Assembly (NCBI GenBank): GCA_020831485.1
Contig: JAFIGG010000014.1
Span: forward strand, 1-58,673
Direction of reading: 5' to 3'
DNA from: Opitutales bacterium
GTDB taxonomy: Bacteria > Verrucomicrobiota > Verrucomicrobiia > Opitutales > Oceanipulchritudinaceae
Length of the DNA stretch: 58,673 nt
Shown here: positions 8,224 to 19,800 of the stretch, in pieces
How positions within the stretch are numbered: the first letter of the stretch is position 1
Layout: each line of letters begins with the position of its first letter
Notes under the pieces: generated by a model
What the model was told of the DNA's origin: nothing
Databases searched by the model: none
What the model saw: only the letters and a program-made list of their open reading frames with translations
Translations under genes and position numbers: made by a program

Positions 8224-10421
8224 TGTTTTTCTTGAATAGATTACGAGTCCTACTTACGCGCCGGTCACCTGCAGTCCTCGCATTGTGCGCCGTCTTATCG
8301 GTGGGCAGTTTGCCATTGGTTGCCGGCATCCCCGCCGAGGATGAAGGCGAGCGCAGTTTCCGGGTCAGCGGCTACGGACTATTCGGCAACCGGGCCCTCT
8401 CGCGAATTGCTCCGCTGCTGGAAGTCGGTGAGGACGAGGTCGACCCCTATTATGCACCGGAACTGCTGGAGAATATCCTCCTACTGGTACACTCACGCGT
8501 TGAGCGCGACGGCTACCGCGATCCCAGCTATCGGCTGGAGATGGTCAGCCCGTCGGGCAAAGAACTCAGCCTCGACTGGGACGGTCGCAGCTGGTTGGAG
8601 TTGCCGATGGGTTGGCGTGCCCAGCAGGTTCGGCTGCACATTGATCGCGGTGTCTATCATTACTACCGGAGCATTGAATTTATCGGACTTCCCCACATTT
8701 CCGCTGACGATGCCCAGGCCTTCTTTTTTCCGGGCGGGTTTATTCTGCAATTGAACCGTTACCGGCCCTTTTCCATGGCCGGCTTGAACAGCGGCAAGAA
8801 TAACCTCCTTGATGAGTTGCGGCAGTATGGCTACCGCGACCTCCGCGCTGCTGATCCCGTTGTCACAGTGGATTCCGAGAGCGGCGCGGTCGATGTGGAG
8901 CTGCGGATCGAAGCCGGCCCCCGCTATTGGGTCTCTGAGGTGGAGGTCGTCAGCTCTGAGGAGGCCGAAGGCTTGGACTTGCCGTTGGGAGTGCGTGAAA
9001 TCGAATCGACCGTCTTCTCGGCGCAATGGCAGCGCGAAAAGGTGAGGGAAGTTCTAAATGCCTACTACCAAGCTGGTTTTCCGGATGCGTCCAGCCGGGC
9101 CGAGCTGGTGACGCTCGATCGCAGCGATACCCGTGTGGATAACCGGCTGAGGATTCACATTCAACCGGGTCCCCGCGTGCGGGTTGGATCCATTGATTTT
9201 GTTGGTGAAGGCCGGACCATCGACAGCGTTTTGCACCGCCGGGTTGGTTTTGAATCCGGAGACTGGTTGAATCCCCTGGAGTTGGATGAAGCCCGCTTCC
9301 GTTTAGGGCGACTGGGGATTTTCGATCGCACCTTCGTCGAAACGGAAGCAGAGGAGCCTGATAGCGAGGAATCCGCCGAGGAGGACGCAAGCGAAGGGGA
9401 TGCCGATGAATACCGTTCCGTCCGTTTTGGATTTATTGAAGGGCAACGCCTGGAATTCAGTCTTTTGATGGGATACAGCACCTACGAGAAGATTCGCGGT
9501 GGCTTTGAAGTCGATCGGCGCAACCTGTGGGGACGTGCCCACCGCGACCGCCTGCGGGTAGTCCAGTCTTTCAAGGCTTCTTCGGCGCGCTACACCTACT
9601 CGATGCCCGAGTTTTTCGGTGAGGACCTGACCGCGTCTATCGAAGGGTCCTTTCTGCGCCGCGAAGAGCTTTCCTTTCGACGCTCGGAATGGGGTAGCGA
9701 ATTTCGGCTCACTAAGCTATTCAGCGGCCGCAGTCAGGCCTCCCTTGCATACCGCCTCGAAAGCCTGCAATCGAGTCGCTTTGAGTTCGTCGACGACATA
9801 GAAGGCCGCACCCGCTCCCGGGTTGCCAGCCTGAATCTGGCAGTCAGTCGCGACACCCGCGACAACCCGCTCTACCCCTCGCGGGGCAACCAATCCCGGG
9901 CGGAGCTCGAAATCGGCTCCCAGTACCTCGGGGCGGATGTGAACTACCAGCGCCTGCATTTTCTGCACAGCCGGCACTGGACCCTGCGCGACGGACTGCG
10001 CGTTCACGCGCGCCTTTCCCACGGCATCGCGGCGACCTTGAATGCCAGTAATGACAACCTGCCCGTCAACCGCCGCTTCTATCCAGGTGGGGTGCACTCC
10101 ATCCGCGGTTACCGTCCCGGCGCCGCTTCGCCAGTGGACAGCTCCGGCCAGTACATCGGCGCCGAGGTCTACGTTCTGGCCCAGGCGGAAATTGAACAGG
10201 ACATCAGTCCAGGCCTCGCCGGCGTCGTCTTTTACGATGCTCTTTGGACTGGTCGGTCCCTGGGCGACTATCCCGGGGACCTACACCTCAACACCGTTGG
10301 CCTCGGCCTCCGCTACCGCACCCTTGTCGGCCCGGTGCGCATCGAAGGCGGTTGGAACTTGGATCGGCGCGAGATTGATCCGGCTTTTACCCTGCAGTTG
10401 TCTCTGGGGTTCCCATTTTGA
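8223..10421 (+). CDS. Omp85-family outer-membrane protein, TamA/BamA-like
   Basis: A 732-aa outer-membrane protein with an N-terminal signal peptide (hydrophobic to about residue 35), several POTRA-like repeats to about residue 370, and a C-terminal 16-strand-type barrel. The L6 loop motif appears as SIRGYRPG near residues 627-634, and the protein ends LQLSLGFPF, a classic terminal beta-signal with final Phe. A strongly acidic stretch (about 373-399, rich in Glu, Asp and Ser) sits between POTRA and barrel and is not typical. Being directly coupled to tamB, it is best read as the TamA partner rather than the genome's main BamA. Its position just upstream of a giant outer-membrane/surface operon suggests, by inference, that the pair could help insert that operon's barrel protein. 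Confidence 0.88.
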   Translation: MFFLNRLRVLLTRRSPAVLALCAVLSVGSLPLVAGIPAEDEGERSFRVSGYGLFGNRALSRIAPLLEVGEDEVDPYYAPELLENILLLVHSRVERDGYRDPSYRLEMVSPSGKELSLDWDGRSWLELPMGWRAQQVRLHIDRGVYHYYRSIEFIGLPHISADDAQAFFFPGGFILQLNRYRPFSMAGLNSGKNNLLDELRQYGYRDLRAADPVVTVDSESGAVDVELRIEAGPRYWVSEVEVVSSEEAEGLDLPLGVREIESTVFSAQWQREKVREVLNAYYQAGFPDASSRAELVTLDRSDTRVDNRLRIHIQPGPRVRVGSIDFVGEGRTIDSVLHRRVGFESGDWLNPLELDEARFRLGRLGIFDRTFVETEAEEPDSEESAEEDASEGDADEYRSVRFGFIEGQRLEFSLLMGYSTYEKIRGGFEVDRRNLWGRAHRDRLRVVQSFKASSARYTYSMPEFFGEDLTASIEGSFLRREELSFRRSEWGSEFRLTKLFSGRSQASLAYRLESLQSSRFEFVDDIEGRTRSRVASLNLAVSRDTRDNPLYPSRGNQSRAELEIGSQYLGADVNYQRLHFLHSRHWTLRDGLRVHARLSHGIAATLNASNDNLPVNRRFYPGGVHSIRGYRPGAASPVDSSGQYIGAEVYVLAQAEIEQDISPGLAGVVFYDALWTGRSLGDYPGDLHLNTVGLGLRYRTLVGPVRIEGGWNLDRREIDPAFTLQLSLGFPF

Positions 10422-10502
10422 TAATAAGGTGGCGGCTCAGTCTTTCGGAAAATGCAAGTTGTTCAGCTTTGTTTTACAGTAAATAGGATTCAGTTCTTTG
10501 AT

Positions 10503-10634
10503 GGTAGGTGTTCTGCTACCTAATAGTAGGGTTTTAACCTTGATTAAAGGTCGGGCAGCTGCTTGGGTAGAAAGTCTGTCTTAGCTAAAGTCTGCCTGTT
10601 TTCAGGGGTCTTAGCTTCAGTCATAAACCTGAAG
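10503..10634 (+). promoter_or_regulatory. Leader region of surface operon: small hairpins and direct repeats
   Basis: The 223 bases between the Omp85 gene and the next CDS carry stem-loops GGTAG/CTACC (10503-10520), ACCTT/AAGGT (10537-10551) and CTTCAG/CTGAAG (10615-10634, ending 10 bases before the start codon). They also carry a 15-base direct repeat, GTCTTAGCTAAAGTC and GTCTTAGCTTCAGTC, whose copies start exactly 30 bases apart (10578 and 10608). AAAGTCTG also occurs twice (10571, 10588). No known riboswitch consensus was recognised. This is a candidate operator/attenuation region; function is inferred. Confidence 0.35.
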
Positions 10635-10644
10635 AATCCGAACT

Positions 10645-13600
10645 ATGCATTACAAACTCGCCCGAAATACGGGATTGCTCTTGGCGTTACTGACGTTTTT
10701 GAGCGCCATGGCTGTGTCGCTTCACGCGGCTACGCCCGCAGGGACCCAGATCCGCAATCAGGCATCTGCGACCTATACCGACAGTGCTGGGAGATCCCAG
10801 ACCTCGACTTCAAATGAAGTCATCAATGTTGTTGCCGCCATTCACGCGCTTGAGATTCTGCCGAATCAAGGCGACGGTGGAGATGTTGGCACTTTCTCAG
10901 GCGCACCTGCCCTCACTCAGGCGACTGCCGCCGGCAATATCGTTTACTACAGTTATTACCTGACCAATGAGTCCAATGTGGCTGATCGGTTTAGCCTGCG
11001 GTTTATTCAGAGTACCGCTGATGATGCCGATGCGTCTCGCGTGGCGATCTACGTCGATGTCAATGGCGATGGCCAGGTTGATCCGGGGGATTTGAAGTTG
11101 GTTGATAGTAATGATGTCGGCGTTGCTCTCGCGGCTTCTGACTTTGCAGACAGTGCCCTTACGCCGGTTGTCCAACCAGATGACACCCTGCGCCTTGTTG
11201 TTGCAGTGACGGTTCCCAGCACCAGCAATACGGGATCCATTGACATTGATATCGATGCTCGATCGGACGGCGACAACTCTGTCACTGACTCCGTTGGTAA
11301 CTTCAACCGAACCACTGTAACAGAGGGCAAAGGTATCATCGCTGCCTACAAATCGGTGGATGTGCAGAGTGCGGGTCCTGGAGATACGCTCACCTACACG
11401 ATTCAAGGTGGAAATGTCGGTGCCGCAAATGTGGAAGGTAGATTATTTGAGGATAACGACACTGAAATCCGCATTGATCTGGGTGCTGGTGCGGTAGACA
11501 CAACGGGTATCCTGATTGTCGATAACCTGCATCGGACAGTTATCGAATCTTTTATTGATATATCAACTATCGATTTTGGTGTTTCTGGCAGCGCCTCCTT
11601 TGGTGATGCTGTATTCTTGTTTGGGCGAGATTCGGGCACCTTTATTGAGTTTGTTCAGGCAGATACAGCTGCCGCCGCAGACACTGCATTTGGGGGAGGG
11701 GATCCTGTTGATAGGGTGGCGATCTATTTTCCGAATCGCACCTTGAGCCCAGGTCAGTCGTTTTCCGCTTCATTTGCTGTGGACGTCGAAGAAAACAGTG
11801 TTTTCACTGGCTCCGCAGCGCTGAGCCTAATTGAAAACACCGCTACGGTTCATTACAACGACGGCGACGGCAGCGACGAGGAGACTACCACCAACGCCGC
11901 GCAGACACAGGTGGACAACCGCTCTGCCGCAGGCAATCTGGGCGTGGCTTTCAGCCCATATACTTTTGCTGATGGTACGACCGCAGCGGGTGAATCGATT
12001 GAATTCGGCACGGATCGTGACATCAGCCGGCAGCATCCTGAAGTGGATAATACTACCGCGAACACTTACTCTTTGGTTGCAAACGGAAACACCACCACCG
12101 CGGACAACCGCAATGCTGGTGAGTTTTTTGCAATTCCGTTGACGGTTACCAACACCGGTGGTGCTACCGACACCTACAATATTACCTTTGTGAATGGCCT
12201 TCCATCCGGCTACCAGGTGTTTCTATTCCAGTCGGACGGCGTTACCCCTTTGGGCGACACCAACAGCGACGGGACCCCGGATTCAGGCCCCATCGCACCC
12301 GGAGGATTCCGTGACATTGTGGTAAAAATCCTAATCCCCGGAAATGCGGCTGAAACCACTGATGCGGGTCTAATAACTCTTACCGCTACTTCAGCGATAG
12401 ATGGGTCCATCACCAGCGACACTCTTATCGACATTCAGAATGTACGCCCTGCGGGCGTCGACATTGCGGTCGAGGACCAAACCTTCATCGCATCGACTGA
12501 TACCGTTGCCTCTCATGACGATACAAATGCCACAGGGGTTGGTGACAGCGCTGGCAATTCAGTCGTGGCAGGCGCATTTACGACCGTCCCTGTCGATGTT
12601 CGCAATGTGCGTGCGGTGACTGGCACGGAGGCTGAACGCCTCACCGGATCCCCGGATACCTATACGCTTTCCTGGGATGCGGATCCGGCAATTCGGAGTA
12701 GCTGGACGGTTAATTTCTTCCGCCGCGACGGCGGGGGTGAGCCCACAGGTCAGCCCATCAGCGACACCCGCGACTTGGATCCAAACGAACTCAGCCAACT
12801 GGTTGCCGTGATCCTTGTGCCTTCGACAGCGTTGGCTGGAACTTACATCATCGACCTTACGGCGACATCCACCAACAATACCGGAATCAACGATACCATG
12901 TACGTTGAGGTCATTGTTGAGGAAACACCGATCATCGAGATCGATCCAGACAACACCGCAACTGTGGTCCGAGGCGGCACCACCACCTTCAGGCATACGC
13001 TGTTCAATTTGGGTAATACCGATGAAGATGTTACCCTGACGCTCAACAGTGCGGATGGATACCAGGTTGTTTTTGTCGACTCGGATGGAACGGTTCTAGG
13101 TGAAACGCTTTCTGGCAATGATTACGACACTTCGCCGGGAGATGAAATTGAAATCTTCGTCCGCGTCTTCATTCCTCAGAACGCACCGGTGGGAAGTTCG
13201 TCCATCTTTACGGTGACCGCGACCTCGGCAGGCAATGCGCCCTCGGATACAGCGGTGAATATTGTGCAGGTCATTGATGGCAACTTGCAGTTGACCAAGT
13301 CATCCTCGGTAGTGTTCGACCCGGGCAATGGCCGCATTATCCCCACCAGTCCGGATGCCGATCCTGGTGCGGGTACCCCCACTCGATTCGACAATCTCTA
13401 TCCACTGCGCTACACAACCACTTACCAGAACCTTGGATCGCAACCAATCACGAATGTTGTGATTATTGACCAGGTTCCCGCGAACACTCGCTTGGTTGTG
13501 GAGGCGAAAACGAATCCGAATGTAGGTCCCGCTGGCGCAAACACGCTGGCCCCGACAGCCGTTCATCCGAACGGAGGCACGGTGACCATCGAATACTCCA

Positions 13601-13749
13601 CAAACGGCGGTATTTCCTGGGGACCAGCCCCGACGGCCGCAGATGATGGATCGGTATCGGGTGTCACTCATATTCGCTTCAGACTTGATCCTGGTAGCTT
13701 AGCGCCAGGCGAGTCCGAATCGGTCAGTTTCGACGTGCTCGTCAACTGA
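10645..13749 (+). CDS. Secreted DUF11-type repeat protein with TPAGT N-terminal module (1034 aa)
   Basis: Function unknown; probable surface or periplasmic structural protein. A signal peptide ends near residue 28, followed at once by TPAGTQIRNQASATY, a module shared with the proteins at 13853 and 34944. A calcium-loop-like DVNGDGQVDPGD lies near residues 138-149, at the same relative place as in those paralogues. The rest is beta-rich: tandem Ig-like/DUF11-type repeats with a recurrent DTNSDGTPDSGP-type loop. The C-terminal domain holds the pattern STNGGISW and ends in FDVLVN. No LPXTG, PEP-CTERM or Por-type sorting tail is visible. It is separated from the next gene by 103 bases holding two inverted repeats, so it may be the first cistron of the operon or transcribed at a different level. 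Confidence 0.85.
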   Translation: MHYKLARNTGLLLALLTFLSAMAVSLHAATPAGTQIRNQASATYTDSAGRSQTSTSNEVINVVAAIHALEILPNQGDGGDVGTFSGAPALTQATAAGNIVYYSYYLTNESNVADRFSLRFIQSTADDADASRVAIYVDVNGDGQVDPGDLKLVDSNDVGVALAASDFADSALTPVVQPDDTLRLVVAVTVPSTSNTGSIDIDIDARSDGDNSVTDSVGNFNRTTVTEGKGIIAAYKSVDVQSAGPGDTLTYTIQGGNVGAANVEGRLFEDNDTEIRIDLGAGAVDTTGILIVDNLHRTVIESFIDISTIDFGVSGSASFGDAVFLFGRDSGTFIEFVQADTAAAADTAFGGGDPVDRVAIYFPNRTLSPGQSFSASFAVDVEENSVFTGSAALSLIENTATVHYNDGDGSDEETTTNAAQTQVDNRSAAGNLGVAFSPYTFADGTTAAGESIEFGTDRDISRQHPEVDNTTANTYSLVANGNTTTADNRNAGEFFAIPLTVTNTGGATDTYNITFVNGLPSGYQVFLFQSDGVTPLGDTNSDGTPDSGPIAPGGFRDIVVKILIPGNAAETTDAGLITLTATSAIDGSITSDTLIDIQNVRPAGVDIAVEDQTFIASTDTVASHDDTNATGVGDSAGNSVVAGAFTTVPVDVRNVRAVTGTEAERLTGSPDTYTLSWDADPAIRSSWTVNFFRRDGGGEPTGQPISDTRDLDPNELSQLVAVILVPSTALAGTYIIDLTATSTNNTGINDTMYVEVIVEETPIIEIDPDNTATVVRGGTTTFRHTLFNLGNTDEDVTLTLNSADGYQVVFVDSDGTVLGETLSGNDYDTSPGDEIEIFVRVFIPQNAPVGSSSIFTVTATSAGNAPSDTAVNIVQVIDGNLQLTKSSSVVFDPGNGRIIPTSPDADPGAGTPTRFDNLYPLRYTTTYQNLGSQPITNVVIIDQVPANTRLVVEAKTNPNVGPAGANTLAPTAVHPNGGTVTIEYSTNGGISWGPAPTAADDGSVSGVTHIRFRLDPGSLAPGESESVSFDVLVN

Positions 13750-13779
13750 CGGATTCCTTCTAACAACGGATTCAGGTTT

Positions 13780-13830
13780 CAACTGAGCAGTTGGGTCCCA
13801 TCCCCTTCTGCCCAGTCTGAAAACAGACTG
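13780..13830. promoter_or_regulatory. Two inverted repeats between the first two surface genes
   Basis: CAACTG/CAGTTG with a 2-base spacer (13780-13793) and CAGTCTG-AAAA-CAGACTG (13813-13830) are both perfect. The second ends 22 bases before the proposed TTG start of the 2108-aa gene. Neither is followed by a T-run, so classic termination is unlikely. An mRNA processing or stabilising hairpin, or a protein-binding site, would fit. It occupies the only sizeable gap between the first two genes of the operon. Confidence 0.4.
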
Positions 13831-13852
13831 ACACTCCCGTCGTCACAAGCTG

Positions 13853-16800
13853 TTGCGAAATTTATGCTACACATTTCACAGTCTCCGCTTGGCATTCTTC
13901 AACAATTGGGCTGAAAGCCGATTTGTTGCCTTTGCCTTGCTGACACTGTTCGTTCTGAGTACTGACCTCAGTGCGCAGACTCCTGCTGGTACCCGGATAC
14001 AGAATCAAGCGTCCGGGAGCTTTGAATGGCAGGGTCGCAGCTACACGGTCACGTCCAATATGGTGTACAACCGGGTAGCGGAGATTCATCAATTCGAAAT
14101 TCTTCCCGACGGCACGGTCGACAATCCCGGGGTTTCTGCCCTGGGTTCACCCGGCACCGAGGTTTACCTGCCTTTCGTGCTCATTAATCACGGCAATGTG
14201 ACCGATGATTTTGATATTCGCGCCGTTTTTCTCAGCGACGACAGCGATTTTGATCCGTTTATGCGGCGTCTGCTGCTGGATGTAAATGGCGACGGACGCC
14301 TGGACCCGGGCGAAATGGGGCAAAATGCCAATGTTATCCGGAATGTAGCCCCCGGAGGCTTGGTCCACTTTTTTCTGGCGGTGCAGATCCCGTCGACTGC
14401 GCTCAATGGAGAGCGAGTTTTCTTCGATATTCAAGGATCCTCAAGAGGCGACACCAGCGCGGTGGATACCGGCAACGTCGCCCGTATTCTGGTCAACCAG
14501 GAGGGCCATCTCAGCCTCGGTAAACGTGCCGAACCCGGTCGCGTGGTCGCCGGCGATGAGGTAACTTACCATTTTGACATCATCAATCCGTCCGGTCGCG
14601 CAGTCCATGGAGTGGATGTAGTGGTCGACGGCATACTGCGCAACGGAGTTTTTGTGCGCGATCCGATTCCCGAGTTTGACACTGAGGGCACCCGCTACGT
14701 TCCGGGTTCAGTGCAAGGTGGCCCTCGAGGCCTGGCTTTGCTTTCAACCGATGGTGGTGTGACCTGGCAGTCCACCAACGGCGTCGATGACGAACCCCCG
14801 GCCGAGTTGGTGACTGATGTTGGCTATCTATGGGAAGCCAATTTCCGCGACGGCCAGACCGGTCGTTTCTCGTTCGCTGTCGAAGTAAACCCGAACCGAC
14901 GTTCCGGCCGAATCGCCAACAAAGGGACCCTCACTTTTACCGACAATCAAGGCAACGAGCTACGAGACGACTCCACTAATACCGTTTTTGTGACCGTCGC
15001 CAGCACTGCTGCAGGAGTTTTCCTCGGGCCATTTGGCGAACCGCGCGCAGTGGGTCCAGGGGGTACTGTAAACGACGATTTTACCCGCGATCCGGGGGTG
15101 AGTCCGGAAGCCGATCAGCCTTTTCAAGTCGCTGGTAATACCATCAGCTTCATGAACTCGGTTGAAAATGCCAGCGCTGAGGTCAGGCGCTTCAATATAT
15201 CGGTTGATGACCGCACAATTGCACCTGCAGCGGATGTGATCATGCCGGTCATCGACAGGACTGCGATGCCGGTAACGACGATCCCTGAGGCTTGGACCAT
15301 TCAGCTTCTGCAGGCGGATGGCAGCAGTACCCTCTTCGACACCAATGGCGATGGTAACCCGGACACAGGGCCTATGCAACCTGGGGAGGTGCGTCATTTC
15401 ATTGTACGTGTCACGATTCCTCCGGGTTGGGAAGAACCCGATGGAGTGGATTACGATTTCTGGGATGCGGTTGTACGTGCAGCCGCAGCCGATGATCCCA
15501 GTGTCTTTAATCTAACTGTCAACCAAGTGCCGCGCGTGCAGGCACTTTTCCGTTTCTGGGACAATTTTGAAAAGCTTCAGGACGCGCCGGCAGTACTCAA
15601 CCCGGGAGATGAAATTCGTTACACCAATCGCTTCGGTCATTCCGGGAACATGGTGGTGACGAATGCGGTCATTGTCGACACCCTGAGCGATTCCCTGATC
15701 AATATCAGCGACATTACCAGCGGTCTCATTCAGAACCTCCGGGGCCCGGAGCAGATTCAGGTGAATGGGAGCTACGATCCTGTGAATCATGAAATCATCT
15801 GGACAGTCCCACAAATTCCGCCGGATTTTCTGGGAGAGATTTCGTTCACCGCAGAGATCGCCGAGAATGTTCCGAACGGTAAGGAAATTGAGAACACCTT
15901 CACCATTACCAGTGCCGCCAGTCAGTCTGTGCGCGCTTCCAATCAGGTTTCTGCGGTCGTCGCAGGCAATGCGGTGCTGGACATCCAAAAGGAATCCAAT
16001 CGCCCGGATGCCGAGCTGGGCGATCCGGTGCAATACCGGATTCAGCTGGAAAACCTTGGACCAGTCGACCGCCTTTCAGACATCGATTTGTATGACATCC
16101 TGCCGCGGGGCTTTCGCTACGTTCCCGGCACCGCACGGGTAAATGGCCACTTGGTCGAACCGGAAATCAGCGAGGATGGCCAGCGCTTGCATTGGCCCTT
16201 GGACGACCTCGCAGTCAATGCCGGATACGAAATTGTTTATGCAGCCTTGGTGACAGCTGACGCGATCAATGGCAACGGCGTCAACACGGCCATTGCCGAG
16301 GCGACTTTCCCGGGTGGAACACGTTTTTCAACTGATACCAATCACCGTATCAAGGTGCACGAAGGCGTCTTTGAAAACCGTTCCTTGATTTTGGGCCGGG
16401 TCTTCGTCGACCTGAATGACAACCGCCTGCACGATTTTGGTGAGCCCGGAATTGAGGGCGTTCGCCTGTACTTGGACGATGGCACGGCCGTGCGCACGGA
16501 CCGCAATGGTATGTATCACATCGAAGGCGTGCATGCAGGATCCCGAGTCATTCGCCTTGATGAGACCACATTGCCGGAGGGCTATCAGCTCGGTGTCATT
16601 GACAGCGCCAATGCTGGGAATCCGGCATCGCGCTTCCTTGACCTGCGCTGGGGTACTCCTCAGAAAGCGAATTTCCGCGTCCTGCCTCCGCGCGGTGAGG
16701 TCGTCACTACCGATGAGAAAGATGGCAGGGTGCTGGCCAATGTCCGCCTCGAGAGTTGGAATCCCCATTCAGGTCGGTTAAATATTGAGACCGACCGGGA

Positions 16801-19800
16801 TGTTCAGGTTACCTCCTGGTATGAGGAAAGTACGGCGACACTCCATTTGACCTACCATTCGGCAAGCATCGACGAATCTGTTTCCTTCGATCGCTTTGCC
16901 GACACAGAAGCCCTCATCGAAAGCCTTGACCTCCTGCACGACGCCAAACGCGATCGTGTCATTGCCCGTATCCGCCTGGCAGAGGCCTGGGGTGAATTGG
17001 ACGAAAGCGAATGGCAGCTGGGGCCGCGTCACTTTCGGTTGGAGCGTGAAGGCGCCTTGAGTGAAGCCAAGACCGAGACCGTTGAGGACGCCGCAGAGGA
17101 AGTAGCTGCCGAGGATGAGGATCCGGCCCCCGCTGAGCCCAGCCAGGATTCCGGTCCGGTGATTGAATACCCTGCTCATGGCGAGGCCTTTATAGCCCGC
17201 AGCCGGATTTCAATTGGAACAACTGCCCACCTGGCGGCCGAATTTGAACTCCGTGTCAATGGCGAGCCAATCTCGCATGACCTGATCGGACTGCGTTCTT
17301 ACCGAGTGCGTGAGCGTCGCACCTTTTTTGAATTCGTCGGCGTCGAGTTGCAACCGGGGTCGAATACCATCGAGTGGGAAAACCGTGCGCCGGGACAGGA
17401 TCCTGAGGTCAAGACGATCGAAGTGTTCCGCTCGGCGAATCCAGAGGTGGTTGAGCTTAAGCACTTCCCTGAACGTTTACTGGCGGACGGCCGTACTCCG
17501 GCGGAGATCGAAATCCGTCTGCTGGACGCCAATGGCATCGCCACCGGTGAGGCCTCAGTTATTTCACTCAGGCTCGATAAAGGTGAGTTTTTGTCCGATG
17601 ACTTCCGCCCGGACGAGCCGGGGCATCAGGTGCAGATTCGCGATGGAGTGGGGCGGGTGCAATTGGCTCCAGTCGATCAAGCGACAACCCTGAACCTGAC
17701 TGTGGAGGCCGGTCGCATGCGCAGTCAGCATCCGCTCGTCTTTCAGCCGCATCTCCGCGACTGGATTATGGTCGGGTCGGCCGATGGAACCCTGAGCCGG
17801 AACCGCGTTCTGGAAGCGGGCCAAAGCGAGGTTTTTGACGACAACGATTGGAGCGGACGGGTTGCCGCCTTTCTCAAAGGTCAATTGCCGCATGACACCT
17901 TGTTGACCGCTTCCTACGACTCCGCCCGTCGTTGGGAGGACAACGATCTTTTCCGCCGCTACGAACCGGAACGCTACTATCCGGTTTTCGGCGATGGCAG
18001 CGATCCGACCTACGAGGCTGCTTCGAGAGACAAGCTCTTTGTTAAGTTGGAGAGAGAGCAATCCCATGTCATGTACGGGGATATCTGGACCGAACTTAGA
18101 GCTTCCGAACTTAGCGCATACAACCGTAGCCTCACAGGTGCCAAAGCCGATATCCGCACGAACTGGATCGACTTTCAGGGTTTTGTCGCGGAGGACGATC
18201 AACGCCAGATCCGCTTTGAGGTTCAGGGTCAGGGGGTGAGCGGTTATTACAATCTTCCCAATAGCAACCTCCTGATTAATTCCGACGAAATTTTGCTGCA
18301 GGTGCGCGACCGGGACCGGCCGGAGCTGATTATTTCCGAGCAACGGCTGTCCCGTCACAGCGACTATTCCATCGACTACTACCTTGGGCGCGTCTTGTTC
18401 AAGCGGCCCATTCCGTCCACCGACGAAAACTTCAATCCGGTGGTACTGGTCTTCCGCTACGAAGTCGAAAATGACCGCGAGGGCGAATTTCTCAGTTATG
18501 GTGGCCGGGTAGCGGTGCACGATCCTGGTCGTCGTGCCGAGATCGGTGTAACTCAGGTGATCGAGGAGAACGAGGACGTCAATCACCAGCTGCAAGGTGT
18601 TGACGGGCAGTTGGATCTCGGCCGCGGAATGCGCCTTGAAGCGGAATACGCCCGCACTCGGGATGCGGAAAACCTGGAGGACGACGCTGCACGCTTCGAG
18701 TTTCACGGCAACTGGCAGCAGCTCGACCTGCGCCTCTACTATCAGGATGTAGGCGAGTTCTTCAACAATCCCAATACCCGTGGTAATCTGGGAGGACGCG
18801 AAACCTACGGCGTCGACGCCCTGACCCGCGCCGGAGAACAGTGGGAATTCAAGACTCAGGCATACCGCCAATCCATCCGAGCATTTGATTCGACCGAGGA
18901 TGTTTTTGTCCAGGATGTCATCTACAAGACCCGTCGTGCCGACTTCCTGCTCGGCGGTGGTTATGTGCAGGAGAAGGCCGCCGTCCGCGGTGACCCGGAT
19001 GCCCCTCTTGAGGAGCGGGATAACCCCTTCCTCAAGGCAGGCGTCGGTATGCGCCTGTCAGAAAAACTGCGTGCGCAGGTCCTGCACCAGCAATCCCTTT
19101 CCAGTGATGTGACCCGGGACCAGTCCACTCGGAGCTCGGCCGACATTCTGTATCAGCTGTTCGACCACACTGCACTCAGCCTCACACTGGAGCGCCGCCA
19201 GATGATTGACGGTTATCAGGAATCGCTGCTGGCCGGGTCCGAGCACCGTTACAACGACTGGCTGACCGGATCTCACAAATATGCCCTGGACGGACACACC
19301 AGCGGCCGCCGCGGCCGCGCCGTCAACGGCTTGCAGGCTGATTACCGGGTAAACGAGCAGTTGTCCCTGCTCGGCAGCGTCGAGGTGAGCACCTTGATGA
19401 ATGAATCGGTCGATTCCAGTGACCTGTCCCGGGGCGACGACTTCTGGGCGACAGCGCTTGGCTTCCGCTATACTCAACGCAACGAATACACGCTGAACGG
19501 CAGGGTGGAAGTGCGCCAGGATGACCGTCAGGACGATTACTTCAAGGAGCTTGGCGGCACCCGCCGTTTCGGCAACAACCACACTTTCTTTGCCCGCAAC
19601 CGCCTGCATTATTCGGACCTCAAGGATCAGGACAGCGATCGCTGGCGCGTGCAGTTCCTGACTGGCTGGGCCTACCGCCCGATTCTTTTCGATCAGCTGC
19701 ACTACATTACAGATCTGCGGATCGAGTATGAGCAGGGAGGGGGCACTTCCGGATTTGGTCGGCTCAACCGTTTCATCTGGTCCAACGATTTGAATTACCA

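Noticed and set aside
10422-10644. Riboswitch in the leader of the surface operon
   Set aside because: Several small stems are present, but none matches a riboswitch class I can recognise (for example the c-di-GMP GEMM core); kept only as an unspecified regulatory region.
17564-18871. Long antisense ORF (435 codons) opposite the 2108-aa gene, and similar ones at 19058-19918, 33649-34725 and 36711-37835
   Set aside because: They mirror the codon structure of the plus-strand genes, have no recognisable domain or upstream signals, and the plus-strand proteins are clearly coding throughout.
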